This document shows positions 22,836-31,010 of a stretch of DNA of 31,996 bases, piece after piece. Origin of the DNA: Chloroflexota bacterium. Its GTDB lineage: Bacteria; Chloroflexota; Anaerolineae; Anaerolineales; Villigracilaceae. The notes under the pieces were generated by a model. The model had not been told where the DNA came from. It saw nothing but the letters and a program-made list of their open reading frames with translations, and searched no databases. Where the stretch lies: contig JAEWVF010000007.1 in assembly GCA_023459215.1 (NCBI GenBank), positions 1-31,996 of the forward strand, in the 5' to 3' direction. A program made the translations under genes and the position numbers. The first letter of the stretch is position 1, and every line of letters starts with the position of its first letter.

Positions 22836-24032
22836 ATGCGTATCGGCATGATGGCTGATACTTACAAACCGCACGTCAGCGGCATCACCAACTACATCGA
22901 ACTCAACAAACGCACCCTCGAAGAAGCCGGTCACGATCTTTTCGTCTTCACCCTCGGCGACACCGACTATCCGGACAACGAGCGCCATGTGGTGCGCTCG
23001 CCCGGCCTGCCGCTGACCGACACCGGCTACTACCTGTCCTTCCAATACAGCCGCAAAGCCAAAGCCTTGCTGCAAACGATGGATGTTGTTCACGTTCACC
23101 ATCCCTTCCTGAGCGGCAGGCTGGCCCTGCGTTACTGCCGCCCGCTCAACATCCCGGTGGTGTTCACCAACCACACCCGCTACGACATCTACGCCCAGAC
23201 CTACCTGCCCGGCCTGCCCGAAAGCGTTGCCGAAACGCTGATGGAAACCTATATGCCCGATTTTTGCAGCGCCGTCAACCTGGTCATCTCACCCTCGCCG
23301 GGCATGGCCACCGTCCTGCGCAAGTTCAAAGTCGATGCGCCCATCGTGGTTGTCCCCAACGGCGTTGAAATCGAGCGCTTCCAGAAGGCCGCGCCCCTGC
23401 CGCGCGCCGACTTTGGCTACCAACCCGAAGACATCCTGCTCATTTACACCGGCCGTCTGGCCCCGGAGAAAAACCTGCCCTTCCTGCTCAAAACCTTCAG
23501 CGGCGTGGCCCAGGCCGTGCCCAACGCCCACCTGCTGGTGGTCGGCGACGGGTCGGAGCGCGAAGAACTCCAGGAGCAGGCCGCCGCCAGCCCGGTCGCG
23601 GCCAACATCCACTTTACCGGTAAAATCCCCTACGACAAGCTGCCCGGCTACCTGGCGATGTGCAACCTGTTCGTCACCGCCTCGGTCAGCGAAGTCCATC
23701 CGCTCTCGGTGATCGAAGCGATGGGCGCTGGCCTGCCGGTGCTGGGCATCCATTCGGTCGGCGTGGGCGATACGGTGCTGGACGGAGTCAGCGGCCTGCT
23801 ATCCAATGACGACCTGGCCGCCTTCAGCGCCAAAATGACCCGCCTGTGCCTGGACTCCGACCTGCGCAAGAAAATGAGTCTGGCGGCGCGCAAAGAATCG
23901 CAGCGTTATGACATCCAGCGCACCAGCCAGGCCATGCTCGGCCACTACCAGCGCCTGGTCAACGAAAGCGGCCCCAAGCGGCGCACCTTAAGCCAGCAAA
24001 TCAAATCCTTGTTCGAGAGAATGCGTTCATGA
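22836..24032 (+). CDS. GT4-family (GT-B) glycosyltransferase
   Basis: The 398-residue enzyme has the GT-B fold: an N-terminal acceptor domain starting MRIGMMADTYKPHVSGI, where the Gly-rich turn is typical, VVHVHHPFL near 88-96, and a C-terminal nucleotide-sugar domain with PNGVEIERF, YTGRLAPEKNLPFLLK, LVVGDGSER and the EX7E pair Glu286/Glu294 in SEVHPLSVIEAMGAG. The closest known group by these motifs is diacylglycerol glucosyltransferases and PimB-like mannosyltransferases, so glycolipid synthesis is plausible but unproven. AAAGGAG lies upstream of the ATG. The gene overlaps yraN by four bases (ATGA). Confidence 0.88.
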   Translation: MRIGMMADTYKPHVSGITNYIELNKRTLEEAGHDLFVFTLGDTDYPDNERHVVRSPGLPLTDTGYYLSFQYSRKAKALLQTMDVVHVHHPFLSGRLALRYCRPLNIPVVFTNHTRYDIYAQTYLPGLPESVAETLMETYMPDFCSAVNLVISPSPGMATVLRKFKVDAPIVVVPNGVEIERFQKAAPLPRADFGYQPEDILLIYTGRLAPEKNLPFLLKTFSGVAQAVPNAHLLVVGDGSEREELQEQAAASPVAANIHFTGKIPYDKLPGYLAMCNLFVTASVSEVHPLSVIEAMGAGLPVLGIHSVGVGDTVLDGVSGLLSNDDLAAFSAKMTRLCLDSDLRKKMSLAARKESQRYDIQRTSQAMLGHYQRLVNESGPKRRTLSQQIKSLFERMRS

Positions 24033-24391
24033 ACCACAACCAGAAAATCGGCCGCTGGGGCGAACAGGCCGCCGCCGAGTACCTGGCTGCGCGCGGTTAC
24101 CAGATTGTGGAACGCAACGCCCGCACGCCCTACGGTGAAATCGACCTGGTGGTTCGGCTGGAGGGCTTTACCGTTTTTGTGGAGGTCAAGGCGCGCACCA
24201 CCCGCAGCTTTGGCCTGCCAGAAGAAGCCTTAACGGCCCGCAAGCTGCGCCACATGCGCGCCGCCGCCGGGCATTACGCCGCCGAACACGAAATCGACAA
24301 CTGGCAATGCGACGCCATCGCCGTTGAGGGTGCTCCCGGCGTAGAGCCGAGGATCGAGCATTTCGAGAATGTGACTGCTGGATTGGAGTAA
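24029..24391 (+). CDS. YraN-family (UPF0102) endonuclease-like protein
   Basis: The 120-residue protein has the UPF0102 pattern: GRWGEQAAAEYLAARGY, RNARTPYGEIDLVV and FVEVKARTT, giving the Glu/Asp and ExK residues of a PD-(D/E)xK-like nuclease fold, followed by KLRHMRAAAGHY. YraN proteins are widespread and linked to DNA processing, without an agreed function. Its start codon overlaps the glycosyltransferase stop, so the two are translationally coupled. Confidence 0.92.
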   Translation: MNHNQKIGRWGEQAAAEYLAARGYQIVERNARTPYGEIDLVVRLEGFTVFVEVKARTTRSFGLPEEALTARKLRHMRAAAGHYAAEHEIDNWQCDAIAVEGAPGVEPRIEHFENVTAGLE

Positions 24392-24394
24392 TCA

Positions 24395-24527
24395 CCAAGT
24401 CCTGAGCGGAGCCGCCCGCTCCTGGCGGCATAGCCGAAGGACGATTCTGGTAAGAGCTTTATTCGACTACATCGTTGCAATCAAACCGTCCTTCGACTGC
24501 GGGCTACGCCCTCCGCTCAGGACTTGG
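24395..24527. repeat. 133-bp inverted-repeat element between yraN and miaA
   Basis: Perfect 17-bp terminal arms CCAAGTCCTGAGCGGAG (24395-24411) and CTCCGCTCAGGACTTGG (24511-24527) enclose a second inverted pair CGAAGGACG (24435-24443) and CGTCCTTCG (24487-24495). It has no coding capacity and resembles the 'TCCTGAGCGGAGTCGAAGGA'-type MITE/REP repeats of environmental genomes. It ends 23 bases before the miaA start, and it begins four bases after the yraN stop. Confidence 0.8.
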
Positions 24528-24550
24528 ATACTAAATAAGGAAACTGACCC

Positions 24551-25486
24551 CTGCCCCCCAAACTCCCCCTCCTCGTACTGATCGGCCCGACAGCGGTTGG
24601 CAAGACCGAACTGTCCCTGCGGCTGGCCGAACGGCTGGACGGCGAAATCGTCTCAGCCGATTCGCGCTATTTCTACCGCGGCATGGACATCGGCACGGCA
24701 AAACCATCCGCTGCTGAAATGGCGCGGGTGCGGCATCACCTCGTCGATGTGGCCGACCCCGACCAGACCTGGTCACTGGCGGTTTTCCAGCAGGCCGCCC
24801 GCCAGGCAATCGACAACATCCAAGCGCGCGGCAAACTGCCCCTGCTGGTGGGCGGAACGGGCCAATACATCCGCGCCGTGACCGAGGGCTGGACTCCGCC
24901 AGAAGTGGCCCCGGATGCCCGGCTGCGGGAGGTTCTTGAGAAAATGGCAACGGAGCGGGGAGAAGACGGCACTTACTGGCTACACGCCAAACTGGAACTG
25001 CTCGACCCGCAGGCGGCGGCCAAAATCGACGCGCGCAACCTGCGCCGCACCGTGCGCGCGCTGGAGGTAATTCTCAGCACCGGTCAGCTCTTTTCTGCGC
25101 AATCCAGCCGGGGTGAGTCCGCCTATGAGCTGCTGACGGTTGGGTTAATCCGTCCACGCGCGGAACTCTACCAGCGCGTCGACGAGCGCATCGATTTAAT
25201 GTTCCAAAACGGTTTTTTGGAGGAAGTGGCACATCTCTACGAGCAAGGCTACGGACCCGACCTGCCAAGCATGTCGGCAATTGGCTATCGCGAGGCCGGG
25301 GCGGTTTTGCGCGGGGAGATGAGCCTGGAGGAGGCCAAGACCCAGATGCGGCGGCTGACGCGCATGTTCGTGCGCCGCCAGACCAACTGGTTCAAGCCGG
25401 ATGACCCGCAAATCCAGTGGTTCGAGGCCGGGCAGGTTACTCCGGACGAGGTGGCGGCCTGGGTCAAGACAAAACTCAAAACGTGA
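24551..25486 (+). CDS. miaA: tRNA dimethylallyltransferase with a probable CTG start
   Basis: MiaA prenylates A37 next to the anticodon in tRNAs that read UNN codons. The coding frame encodes LPLLVLIGPTAVGKTELS (P loop), DSRYFYRGMDIGTAKPS, HHLVDVADP, LLVGGTGQYIRAV and the C-terminal SAIGYREAGAVLRGE and RQTNWFKPD. The first ATG in frame is 24683, which would delete the P loop and the tRNA-pocket DSR. Upstream of the P loop there is no ATG, GTG or TTG; the frame is closed by TGA at 24545, and the only plausible start is CTG at 24551, with AAGGA at 24537-24541. Using it gives 311 residues, a normal MiaA length, and an N-terminus starting (M)PPKLPLLVLIGPTAVGKT. A lost base in the C-rich start region would be the alternative. 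The repeat element ends 23 bases upstream. Confidence 0.9.
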   Translation: MPPKLPLLVLIGPTAVGKTELSLRLAERLDGEIVSADSRYFYRGMDIGTAKPSAAEMARVRHHLVDVADPDQTWSLAVFQQAARQAIDNIQARGKLPLLVGGTGQYIRAVTEGWTPPEVAPDARLREVLEKMATERGEDGTYWLHAKLELLDPQAAAKIDARNLRRTVRALEVILSTGQLFSAQSSRGESAYELLTVGLIRPRAELYQRVDERIDLMFQNGFLEEVAHLYEQGYGPDLPSMSAIGYREAGAVLRGEMSLEEAKTQMRRLTRMFVRRQTNWFKPDDPQIQWFEAGQVTPDEVAAWVKTKLKT

Positions 25487-25510
25487 TTTCCATCACTAAT
25501 CCTGCTCTCA

Positions 25511-25539
25511 TTGACTTTTGATTTTTTTGAATCTATACT
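25511..25539 (+). promoter_or_regulatory. Promoter of the acyl-CoA synthetase gene
   Basis: TTGACT (25511-25516) and TATACT (25534-25539) are separated by exactly 17 bases. The GAGGAGGAG Shine-Dalgarno and ATG at 25581 follow after about 40 bases. It is one of the strongest promoters in the window. Confidence 0.8.
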
Positions 25540-25580
25540 AAAACTACATTCGCCAAAAAAGTTGATGGAGGAGGAGACCA

Positions 25581-27290
25581 ATGTTGGATTCGCGTCCGTG
25601 GCTGGCCCATTACGATAAGGGCGTGCCGCATACGATTGACTACCCGCAAGTTCCCGTATATCATTTTCTGGAAGAGTCTGCCCGCAAGTACCCTGAAAAG
25701 GCCTGCACCATTTTCAAGGGCGCGGTGGTGACTTTTAAGGAAATGTCGGCCATTACGGATGAGATTGCGGCGGCGCTGGTGGCGATGGGGGTTAAAAAAG
25801 GCGACCGAATCGGGCTGTTCATGCCCAATACGCCGCAGTTTGTGATGGCTTATTTCGGTATTCTCAAGGCCGGGGGCGTGGTGGTGGCAACCAATCCGCT
25901 CTACACGCCGACCGAGATCGAGCACCAGGTCAATGACGCCGGCATCGAGATCATGTTTGTGATGTCGAACTTCTACAAGACCATCAAGGCCGCCCAGCCC
26001 AAGACCAAACTCAAGACCCTGATCGTCACCAACCTGAAAGAGACCCTGCCGCCCATCCTGCGCATCCTGTTTACGCTTGCCAAGGAGAAGAAGGGCGGTT
26101 TTCGTATCGAAGGCGGGCTGGCCCAGGGCGACATCTGGATGAAAGACCTGATGGCAAAATACAAGGGCGCGACGCGACCCAAGCTCGAAATTGGGCCGAA
26201 CGACACCAGCCTGTTCCAGTACTCGGGCGGAACGACCGGAATCTCGAAGGGCGCTGTCGCCTTGCACCGCAACCTGGTGGCCAATACCCTGCAAATCAAA
26301 AACTGGATGACCAACCTGGAAGAAGGCAACGAAATCATGCTGATGGCGATTCCGCTCTTCCACGTTTACGGGATGGTGGCCGGGATGCACTTCGCCCTGG
26401 CTTCGGGGGCGAGCATGGTCATGGTGCCCAACCCGCGCGACCTGGTGGATGTGCTGACCAGCATCGACAAGTACAAGCCGACAATTTTCCCTGGCGTCCC
26501 GACGCTTTACAACGCAATCAACAACCGCGCCGATGTTCAGGCGGGCAAATACAACCTGAAGTCGGTCAAGGCCTGTATCTCCGGTTCGGCCCCGCTGCTG
26601 CGCGAAACCAAAGAGAAATTCGAGGCCCTGACCGGTGGGGTGGTTTTCGAGGGCTTCGGCCTGTCCGAAGCGCCGACCGCCACCCACTGCAATCCGCTCG
26701 AAGGCGCGAACAAGACCGGCTCGATCGGTATGCCCCTACCGGATGTGGAATGCAAAATCATCAGCCTGGATGACGGCGTGAGCGAGCTGCAAATGGGCGA
26801 GGTCGGCGAGTTGGTCATCCGCGGGCCGCAGGTGATGAAGGGCTACCACAACATGCCGACCGAAACCGAAAACACCCTGCGCGATATGGGCGATGGCGGT
26901 TCGCCCTGGCTGTTCACCGGCGACATCGCCCGCATGGACGAAGACGGCTACTTCTACATCGTCGATCGCAAGAAGGAGCTGATCAAACCGGGCGGCTACC
27001 AGGTCTGGCCGCGCGAAGTGGAGGAAATCATCATCCAGCACCCCAAGGTGCTCGAAGTGGGCGTGGCGGGCATCCCCGACCCGTATCGCGGTGAAACGGT
27101 CAAGGCCTGGGTGGTGGTCAAGCCCGGCGAGACGCTGACGGAGAATGAAATCAAGGAATTCAGCAAGGAACGCCTGGCGGCCTACAAAGTGCCTACCCAC
27201 ATCGAATTCCGCGATGAGTTGCCCAAGACCACCGTTGGCAAAATCCTGCGCCGCGAGTTGGTCCGCCAGCACAAAGAAAGCGGCAGTTAA
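25581..27290 (+). CDS. Long-chain fatty acid-CoA ligase (FadD-type AMP-binding enzyme)
   Basis: The 569-residue enzyme belongs to the ANL superfamily. It has the P-loop-like motif YSGGTTGISKGAV, the A5 motif GFGLSEAPTATHCNP, A7/A8 LFTGDIARMDEDGYFYIVDRKKELIKPGGYQVWPREVE with the hinge residue, and A10 PKTTVGKILRREL with the catalytic lysine. It would activate fatty acids via an acyl-adenylate to acyl-CoA, for beta-oxidation or lipid synthesis. Length and motif set match FadD-like medium/long-chain ligases, but chain length is not readable. It is a single-gene unit with strong promoter and terminator. Confidence 0.93.
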   Translation: MLDSRPWLAHYDKGVPHTIDYPQVPVYHFLEESARKYPEKACTIFKGAVVTFKEMSAITDEIAAALVAMGVKKGDRIGLFMPNTPQFVMAYFGILKAGGVVVATNPLYTPTEIEHQVNDAGIEIMFVMSNFYKTIKAAQPKTKLKTLIVTNLKETLPPILRILFTLAKEKKGGFRIEGGLAQGDIWMKDLMAKYKGATRPKLEIGPNDTSLFQYSGGTTGISKGAVALHRNLVANTLQIKNWMTNLEEGNEIMLMAIPLFHVYGMVAGMHFALASGASMVMVPNPRDLVDVLTSIDKYKPTIFPGVPTLYNAINNRADVQAGKYNLKSVKACISGSAPLLRETKEKFEALTGGVVFEGFGLSEAPTATHCNPLEGANKTGSIGMPLPDVECKIISLDDGVSELQMGEVGELVIRGPQVMKGYHNMPTETENTLRDMGDGGSPWLFTGDIARMDEDGYFYIVDRKKELIKPGGYQVWPREVEEIIIQHPKVLEVGVAGIPDPYRGETVKAWVVVKPGETLTENEIKEFSKERLAAYKVPTHIEFRDELPKTTVGKILRRELVRQHKESGS

Positions 27291-27318
27291 TCCACCCCCA
27301 CCTGGCAACAAAAACGAA

Positions 27319-27351
27319 GATGCCGTAACCCAGTGGTTACGGCATCTTTTT
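27319..27351 (+). terminator. Intrinsic terminator of the acyl-CoA synthetase gene
   Basis: GATGCCGTAACC (27319-27330) pairs perfectly with GGTTACGGCATC (27335-27346) around CAGT, followed by TTTTT. Confidence 0.93.
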
Positions 27352-27388
27352 ACGGCCGCGCGTCGATATCTCACTCTATACCCGTCCC

Positions 27389-27437
27389 GGTCACAAATTG
27401 CGCTTTTTACAAGAACATAAAAGTGCAATTTGTGACC
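27389..27437. repeat. Large near-perfect palindrome of unknown role
   Basis: Arms GGTCACAAATTGCGCTTTT (27389-27407) and AAAAGTGCAATTTGTGACC (27419-27437) match at 18 of 19 positions, the odd pair being a G.T wobble in RNA, around an 11-base spacer. CCCG and CGGG further out (27381-27384 and 27439-27442) extend the symmetry. No T-run follows on either strand, so a normal terminator is unlikely. It lies between converging genes. No gene is seen in 27291-27485 beyond this and the terminator. Confidence 0.7.
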
Positions 27438-27485
27438 ACGGGCATTATATCAACGCATGGTTCTTTCTTTTAATATCACCACAGG

Positions 27486-29216
27486 CTAACGATTGTTATA
27501 CAAGGCGCTGATCAGGGTGCCATTGGAGGTGTCACCGGAAAGCTCCCAGAAGAATGCGCCGCCCAGGTTTTGGGCCTTCATGTAGCTCATCTTGCCGGCG
27601 ATGGTAGCCGGGGTATCGTAGCTCCACCAATTGCCGTTGCAGTAAGCGTAAGCCGTTCCGGCAACCGTGCCAGTCGCCGGGCAGGTATTGACAAGCACCT
27701 TGTAATCTTCGATGCCGGCTTCATAAGTTCCCTGGGCCGCACCGGTGGCCGGTTGGTTCAAACCGCCGTTGACATTGCTGACACCCGTCCAGCCGCGACC
27801 GTAGAAGCCGATGCCAAGCAGGAGTTTATTGGAAGGAACGCCCTTGCTCTTGAGCAACTGGATGGCATTGTCCGAGTAGAAACCGGCGGTGGGGATGCCC
27901 GAGTAAGAATACAACGGCGAATGCGGAGCTGTCGGACCGGTTGGGGCAAAAGCGCCAAAGAAATCGTAGGTCATGACCATGTAGAAATCGACATACTGGG
28001 CCGCGCCGCCATAGTTGGCCGCATTGATGTTGGCCGCTCCCGCCGGGATGGCCGCAGTAACCAGCCGGTTGGGACCAAACTTGGCGCGCAGGGCCGCCAT
28101 CAAGTTGCGATAGGAATCATAGCCGCTGGTATCGCAGCTCAGGCCGCAGGCATTCGGGTATTCCCAGTCGATATCGATGCCGTCGAAGACATCCGCCCAA
28201 CGCGGATCGTAAACCAGGTCATAGCAGGATTGGGCAAACGCCGTCGGGTTGGCCGCCGCCTGGCCGAAACCGCCAGACCAGGTCCAGCCGCCGAAGGACC
28301 AGATCACCTTGATGTTGGGATACATCTGCTTGAGCTTGCGCAGTTGGTTGAAGCTGCCGCGCAGCGCACCGGCATCCCAGGTATCGGCCACGCCATCGAC
28401 GCTCTCAGCCGCCGAGTAGAAGCGGTCGTAATCGGCATAGGAATCGCCAATCACACAGCGTCCGTTCTGGACATTCCCAAAAGCGTACATGATATGGGTC
28501 AACTTGGAGGCCGAACCGCTGGTAACGATATTCTTGACGTGGTAATTGCGGCCATACACGCCCCATTGGGCAAAATAGCCGATGACCTTGCCGCCGCCGG
28601 TACCGCCCTGGGTGGGTGTGGCTGTTGGGCCAACCTGGGTCGGGGTGGCTGTCGGGCCAGGAACGGTTGGCGTAGCGGTGGGCGGAATCGGGGTGTTGGT
28701 GGGCGTGCTCGAACCACTGCAAACGCCCTTGTCCTCCCAAACGCCCCATTGGCCGGTCGTTCCGGGTTCTTCGCCCTGAGTCCACCAGCGGGCGCGCCAT
28801 TCGTGATTGTTCCAGGAAACGGTGTTGCCGCCGGTATAGACCGAAGTGCGCACCCAGGCCGGTGAAACGCAGGAACCGATGCCGGTCGGGACAGCCGTAG
28901 GCGTGCTCGGCACAGCAGTGCTGGTCGGCTGGATGGCCGTGGGGGTAGCGCCCGGCTGGGTCGGGGTGTTGGTCGCGCCGCCGGCAGAAAGCTTCCACAG
29001 CGCCGGGACGTTAGGTGGCTCCCAGCCCACCAGGGAGGTATGCGCCTGGAGGCACTGGTAGGTTTGGCCGTTATAAGTCACCAACGCGCCAACCGCGTAG
29101 CTGGTATTCGGCTGCCAGGCGGCTGCCTGTTCGGCAGGGGCCGCATAGGCAGAGGTCGCCAGCAAGAGGCTGAGCAGGAACAAAGATACAACCGCGATAT
29201 TCATCAAACGTTTCAT
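27486..29216 (-). CDS. Secreted GH18 chitinase with two chitin-binding modules
   Basis: This 576-residue protein has a signal peptide (1 to about 26), a CBM5/12-like chitin-binding module (about 34-74, WQPNTSYAVGALV and LQAHTSLVGWEPP), a Thr/Pro linker (80-112), a second CBM5/12-type module (about 121-163, WWTQGEEPGTTGQWGVWED), a second Thr/Pro linker (170-207), and the GH18 domain (210-576). The catalytic motif DGIDIDWE is complete, with the acid Glu352. The SFGGWTWSGGF and MTYDFFGAF segments fit the typical GH18 chitinase A/B-like type. It should hydrolyse chitin outside the cell. GGAGG lies five bases upstream of the ATG at 29216. Confidence 0.94.
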   Translation of the reverse strand: MKRLMNIAVVSLFLLSLLLATSAYAAPAEQAAAWQPNTSYAVGALVTYNGQTYQCLQAHTSLVGWEPPNVPALWKLSAGGATNTPTQPGATPTAIQPTSTAVPSTPTAVPTGIGSCVSPAWVRTSVYTGGNTVSWNNHEWRARWWTQGEEPGTTGQWGVWEDKGVCSGSSTPTNTPIPPTATPTVPGPTATPTQVGPTATPTQGGTGGGKVIGYFAQWGVYGRNYHVKNIVTSGSASKLTHIMYAFGNVQNGRCVIGDSYADYDRFYSAAESVDGVADTWDAGALRGSFNQLRKLKQMYPNIKVIWSFGGWTWSGGFGQAAANPTAFAQSCYDLVYDPRWADVFDGIDIDWEYPNACGLSCDTSGYDSYRNLMAALRAKFGPNRLVTAAIPAGAANINAANYGGAAQYVDFYMVMTYDFFGAFAPTGPTAPHSPLYSYSGIPTAGFYSDNAIQLLKSKGVPSNKLLLGIGFYGRGWTGVSNVNGGLNQPATGAAQGTYEAGIEDYKVLVNTCPATGTVAGTAYAYCNGNWWSYDTPATIAGKMSYMKAQNLGGAFFWELSGDTSNGTLISALYNNR

Positions 29217-29328
29217 GGTTTCCTCCGAATCATTTGGGTTTGGGACAAGTGAGAGAAAAGCGAGAGGTAATTTTCAAACCTGAGTTTCAATTCACTTCAT
29301 AAGCAGCCTCCAAAAGCAAGGTGCGGGG

Positions 29329-29367
29329 AAAATGCCCCGGCCTGGGAAACCCAAACCGGGGCATTTT
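29329..29367 (-). terminator. Terminator of the second chitinase gene
   Basis: AAAATGCCCCGG (29329-29340) and CCGGGGCATTTT (29356-29367) form a perfect 12-bp stem with a 15-base loop, four bases after the stop codon of the gene at 29372-30898 (read on the minus strand). The As and Ts inside the stem provide the T tract. It should limit readthrough into the first chitinase. Confidence 0.85.
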
Positions 29368-29371
29368 ATTT

Positions 29372-30898
29372 TCACGGGACACTGCCGAGATGGGCCGCAA
29401 TCATATTGACCCAGTTGTAATTGTTGCTGGCATCCCAGTTAATCGACCAGGTCATCGCGCCGCGAATGCCGGGGTACGTTCGGGAGGGCTTGAAGCTGCC
29501 GCAGTTGCTTCCGCTGGCCAGGCAGTCCAGGGCGTTGTTGACCATCGTCGGTGAAACATAGCCGCTGCCCGCGCCGGAGGTTGAAGCCGGAAGGCCCAGC
29601 CCAACCTGATCCGGGCGCAGACCGTTCTCGAGCTGGATGCAGGCCAGGGCGGTCAGGAAATCCACCGAACCTTGCGAATAAACCTTGCCATCACAGCCCA
29701 GCATCGAGCCAGAGTTGTAATACTGCATATTGACCAGGGTCAGGATATCTTTGATATTCAATGCCACCTGGAAATAGCCGGAACCGGTCGATTGCATGTC
29801 AATCGTCTGAGGGGCCATGGTGATAATCAGACTCGGCCCGACCTTGGCAGATAATTGGCGCAAGGCGCTGGTCATGTGGGTTGGGTTGATCCCATTTTCA
29901 AGGTCGATGTCGACGCCGTCGAAGCCGTAGCGGGTCATCAGGCTGTAGAGGCTGTTGGCAAAATTGGCCGCGCTGGTCGCGTCCGCAACGGAGACTGTCC
30001 CGCGTTCGCCGCCGACCGAAATGATCACCTTGCGTCCCTGGGAATGCAGAAGGGCAATATCGCTGATAAATTCGGCTTCCGTGTAGCCGCCCAAAGCCGA
30101 AACCAGGCCAAAGTCGAGCGTAAAAGAGACTGCGCCAGGGGTGGTGGTCGCATCGGCAAAAGCGATTGCCACCAGGTTATAGGCGGCCGGCACATCGCGC
30201 AGCTTGAGCACCCGCGCGCCGTTGTTGAAATTCTGCCAGTAGCCGGTAATCACATGCTTGGGCAAAACGCCGCTGCCCGGCGTAAAAGTCGCCACCGGGG
30301 TAGCAGGAGTACGGGTTGCCGTCAGTTGCGGGGTCGCGGTCGGGACAAACGGGGTAGCTGAAGGAACCGGGGTATGGGTCGGCTGGCTGCCGTTGCATGC
30401 GCCTTTGTCTTCCCAAACGCCCCATTGGCCGGTCGTGCCGGGTTCTTCGCCCTGCGTCCACCAACGGGCGCGCCACTCATGGTTGCTCCAGGAAACCGTG
30501 TTCCCACCGGTATAAATGGCGGTGCGGCTCCAGAGCGGGGATGGACAGGAACCGATACTGGTGGGCGCGGAGGTGGCCGTCGCCGGCTGGGAGGTTGCGG
30601 TCGGGTTGACCCGCGTCGCGGTCGGAGTGGAAACGGGGTTGCTGGTGCTGGTCGGGACCGGTGAGCCAAGCGGAGTCCATAGCGCGGGCACATTGGGCGG
30701 CTCCCAGCCGGTCAGCGAGGTATGGGCCTGCAAGCAGCGATAAGCCTGACCGGCATACAAAACCTGCGCGCCAACCGCATAGCTGGTGTTTGGCTGCCAG
30801 AGCGGAATCTGCGCATCTGGCGCGGCAAACACGGCTGTTGCCAAAAACAGGCTGGTCAGGATAACAAAAACCAGGGAGAGATTGAGCAATCGAGACAT
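29372..30898 (-). CDS. Secreted GH18 chitinase (ChiD-like type) with two chitin-binding modules
   Basis: The 508-residue protein repeats the N-terminal layout of its neighbour: signal peptide (1 to about 26), CBM5/12-like module (34-74), Thr/Pro/Ser linker, second CBM5/12 module (about 123-165), Thr/Pro linker, then a shorter GH18 domain (about 214-508). The catalytic motif is DGVDIDLE with Glu334, and the domain has VNMQYYNS and AMTWSINWD, which mark the ChiD/ChiC-like GH18 type, different from the type in the first gene. The CBM regions of the two genes are strongly alike in DNA as well as protein. ATGs occur at 30904 and 30898; GGAGG abuts the first, so the second, six bases away, is more likely. 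Four phased TTGAGC repeats lie upstream. Confidence 0.93.
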   Translation of the reverse strand: MSRLLNLSLVFVILTSLFLATAVFAAPDAQIPLWQPNTSYAVGAQVLYAGQAYRCLQAHTSLTGWEPPNVPALWTPLGSPVPTSTSNPVSTPTATRVNPTATSQPATATSAPTSIGSCPSPLWSRTAIYTGGNTVSWSNHEWRARWWTQGEEPGTTGQWGVWEDKGACNGSQPTHTPVPSATPFVPTATPQLTATRTPATPVATFTPGSGVLPKHVITGYWQNFNNGARVLKLRDVPAAYNLVAIAFADATTTPGAVSFTLDFGLVSALGGYTEAEFISDIALLHSQGRKVIISVGGERGTVSVADATSAANFANSLYSLMTRYGFDGVDIDLENGINPTHMTSALRQLSAKVGPSLIITMAPQTIDMQSTGSGYFQVALNIKDILTLVNMQYYNSGSMLGCDGKVYSQGSVDFLTALACIQLENGLRPDQVGLGLPASTSGAGSGYVSPTMVNNALDCLASGSNCGSFKPSRTYPGIRGAMTWSINWDASNNYNWVNMIAAHLGSVP

Positions 30899-30973
30899 TG
30901 GCATCCTCCAAAACTATGAGAAAAGGGGCAAAAGGAACATGAATAAAATACACCCCTTTTCGTACCATTTTTT

Positions 30974-31010
30974 GCTCAAAAGTCGCTCAACCTGCTCAAT
31001 TTTTGCTCAA
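30974..31010 (-). promoter_or_regulatory. Helically phased TTGAGC direct repeats upstream of the second chitinase
   Basis: Plus-strand GCTCAA (minus TTGAGC) occurs at 30974, 30985, 30994 and 31005, spaced 11, 9 and 11 bases, with a related TTGAAC next to them at 31011-31016. A candidate -10 box TATTTT is at 30945-30950 on the minus strand, which would put the repeats at about -42 and upstream. This geometry is that of response-regulator sites of the PhoB/OmpR kind; the regulator is unknown. Confidence 0.6.

Noticed and set aside
22749..23174. N-terminal extension of the NYN-LOTUS frame
   Set aside because: It overlaps the divergent glycosyltransferase gene, while the ATG at 22748 has a strong Shine-Dalgarno and matches the start of the NYN domain.
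24683..25486. ATG-initiated short form of miaA
   Set aside because: It would lack the P loop and DSR motif that are present in frame just upstream, so this start cannot give a working MiaA.
27570..28865. Plus-strand open frame opposite the first chitinase
   Set aside because: Antisense to a full GH18 gene with signal peptide; no start signals.
29270..29320. Two-codon minigene (ATG AAG TGA after GGAGG) upstream of the first chitinase on the minus strand
   Set aside because: Such short matches arise by chance, and nothing else supports translation there.
30974..31010. Possible CRISPR or short tandem array
   Set aside because: Units are only 6 bases, spaced about one helical turn with no spacer-length sequences; it fits regulatory sites, not CRISPR.
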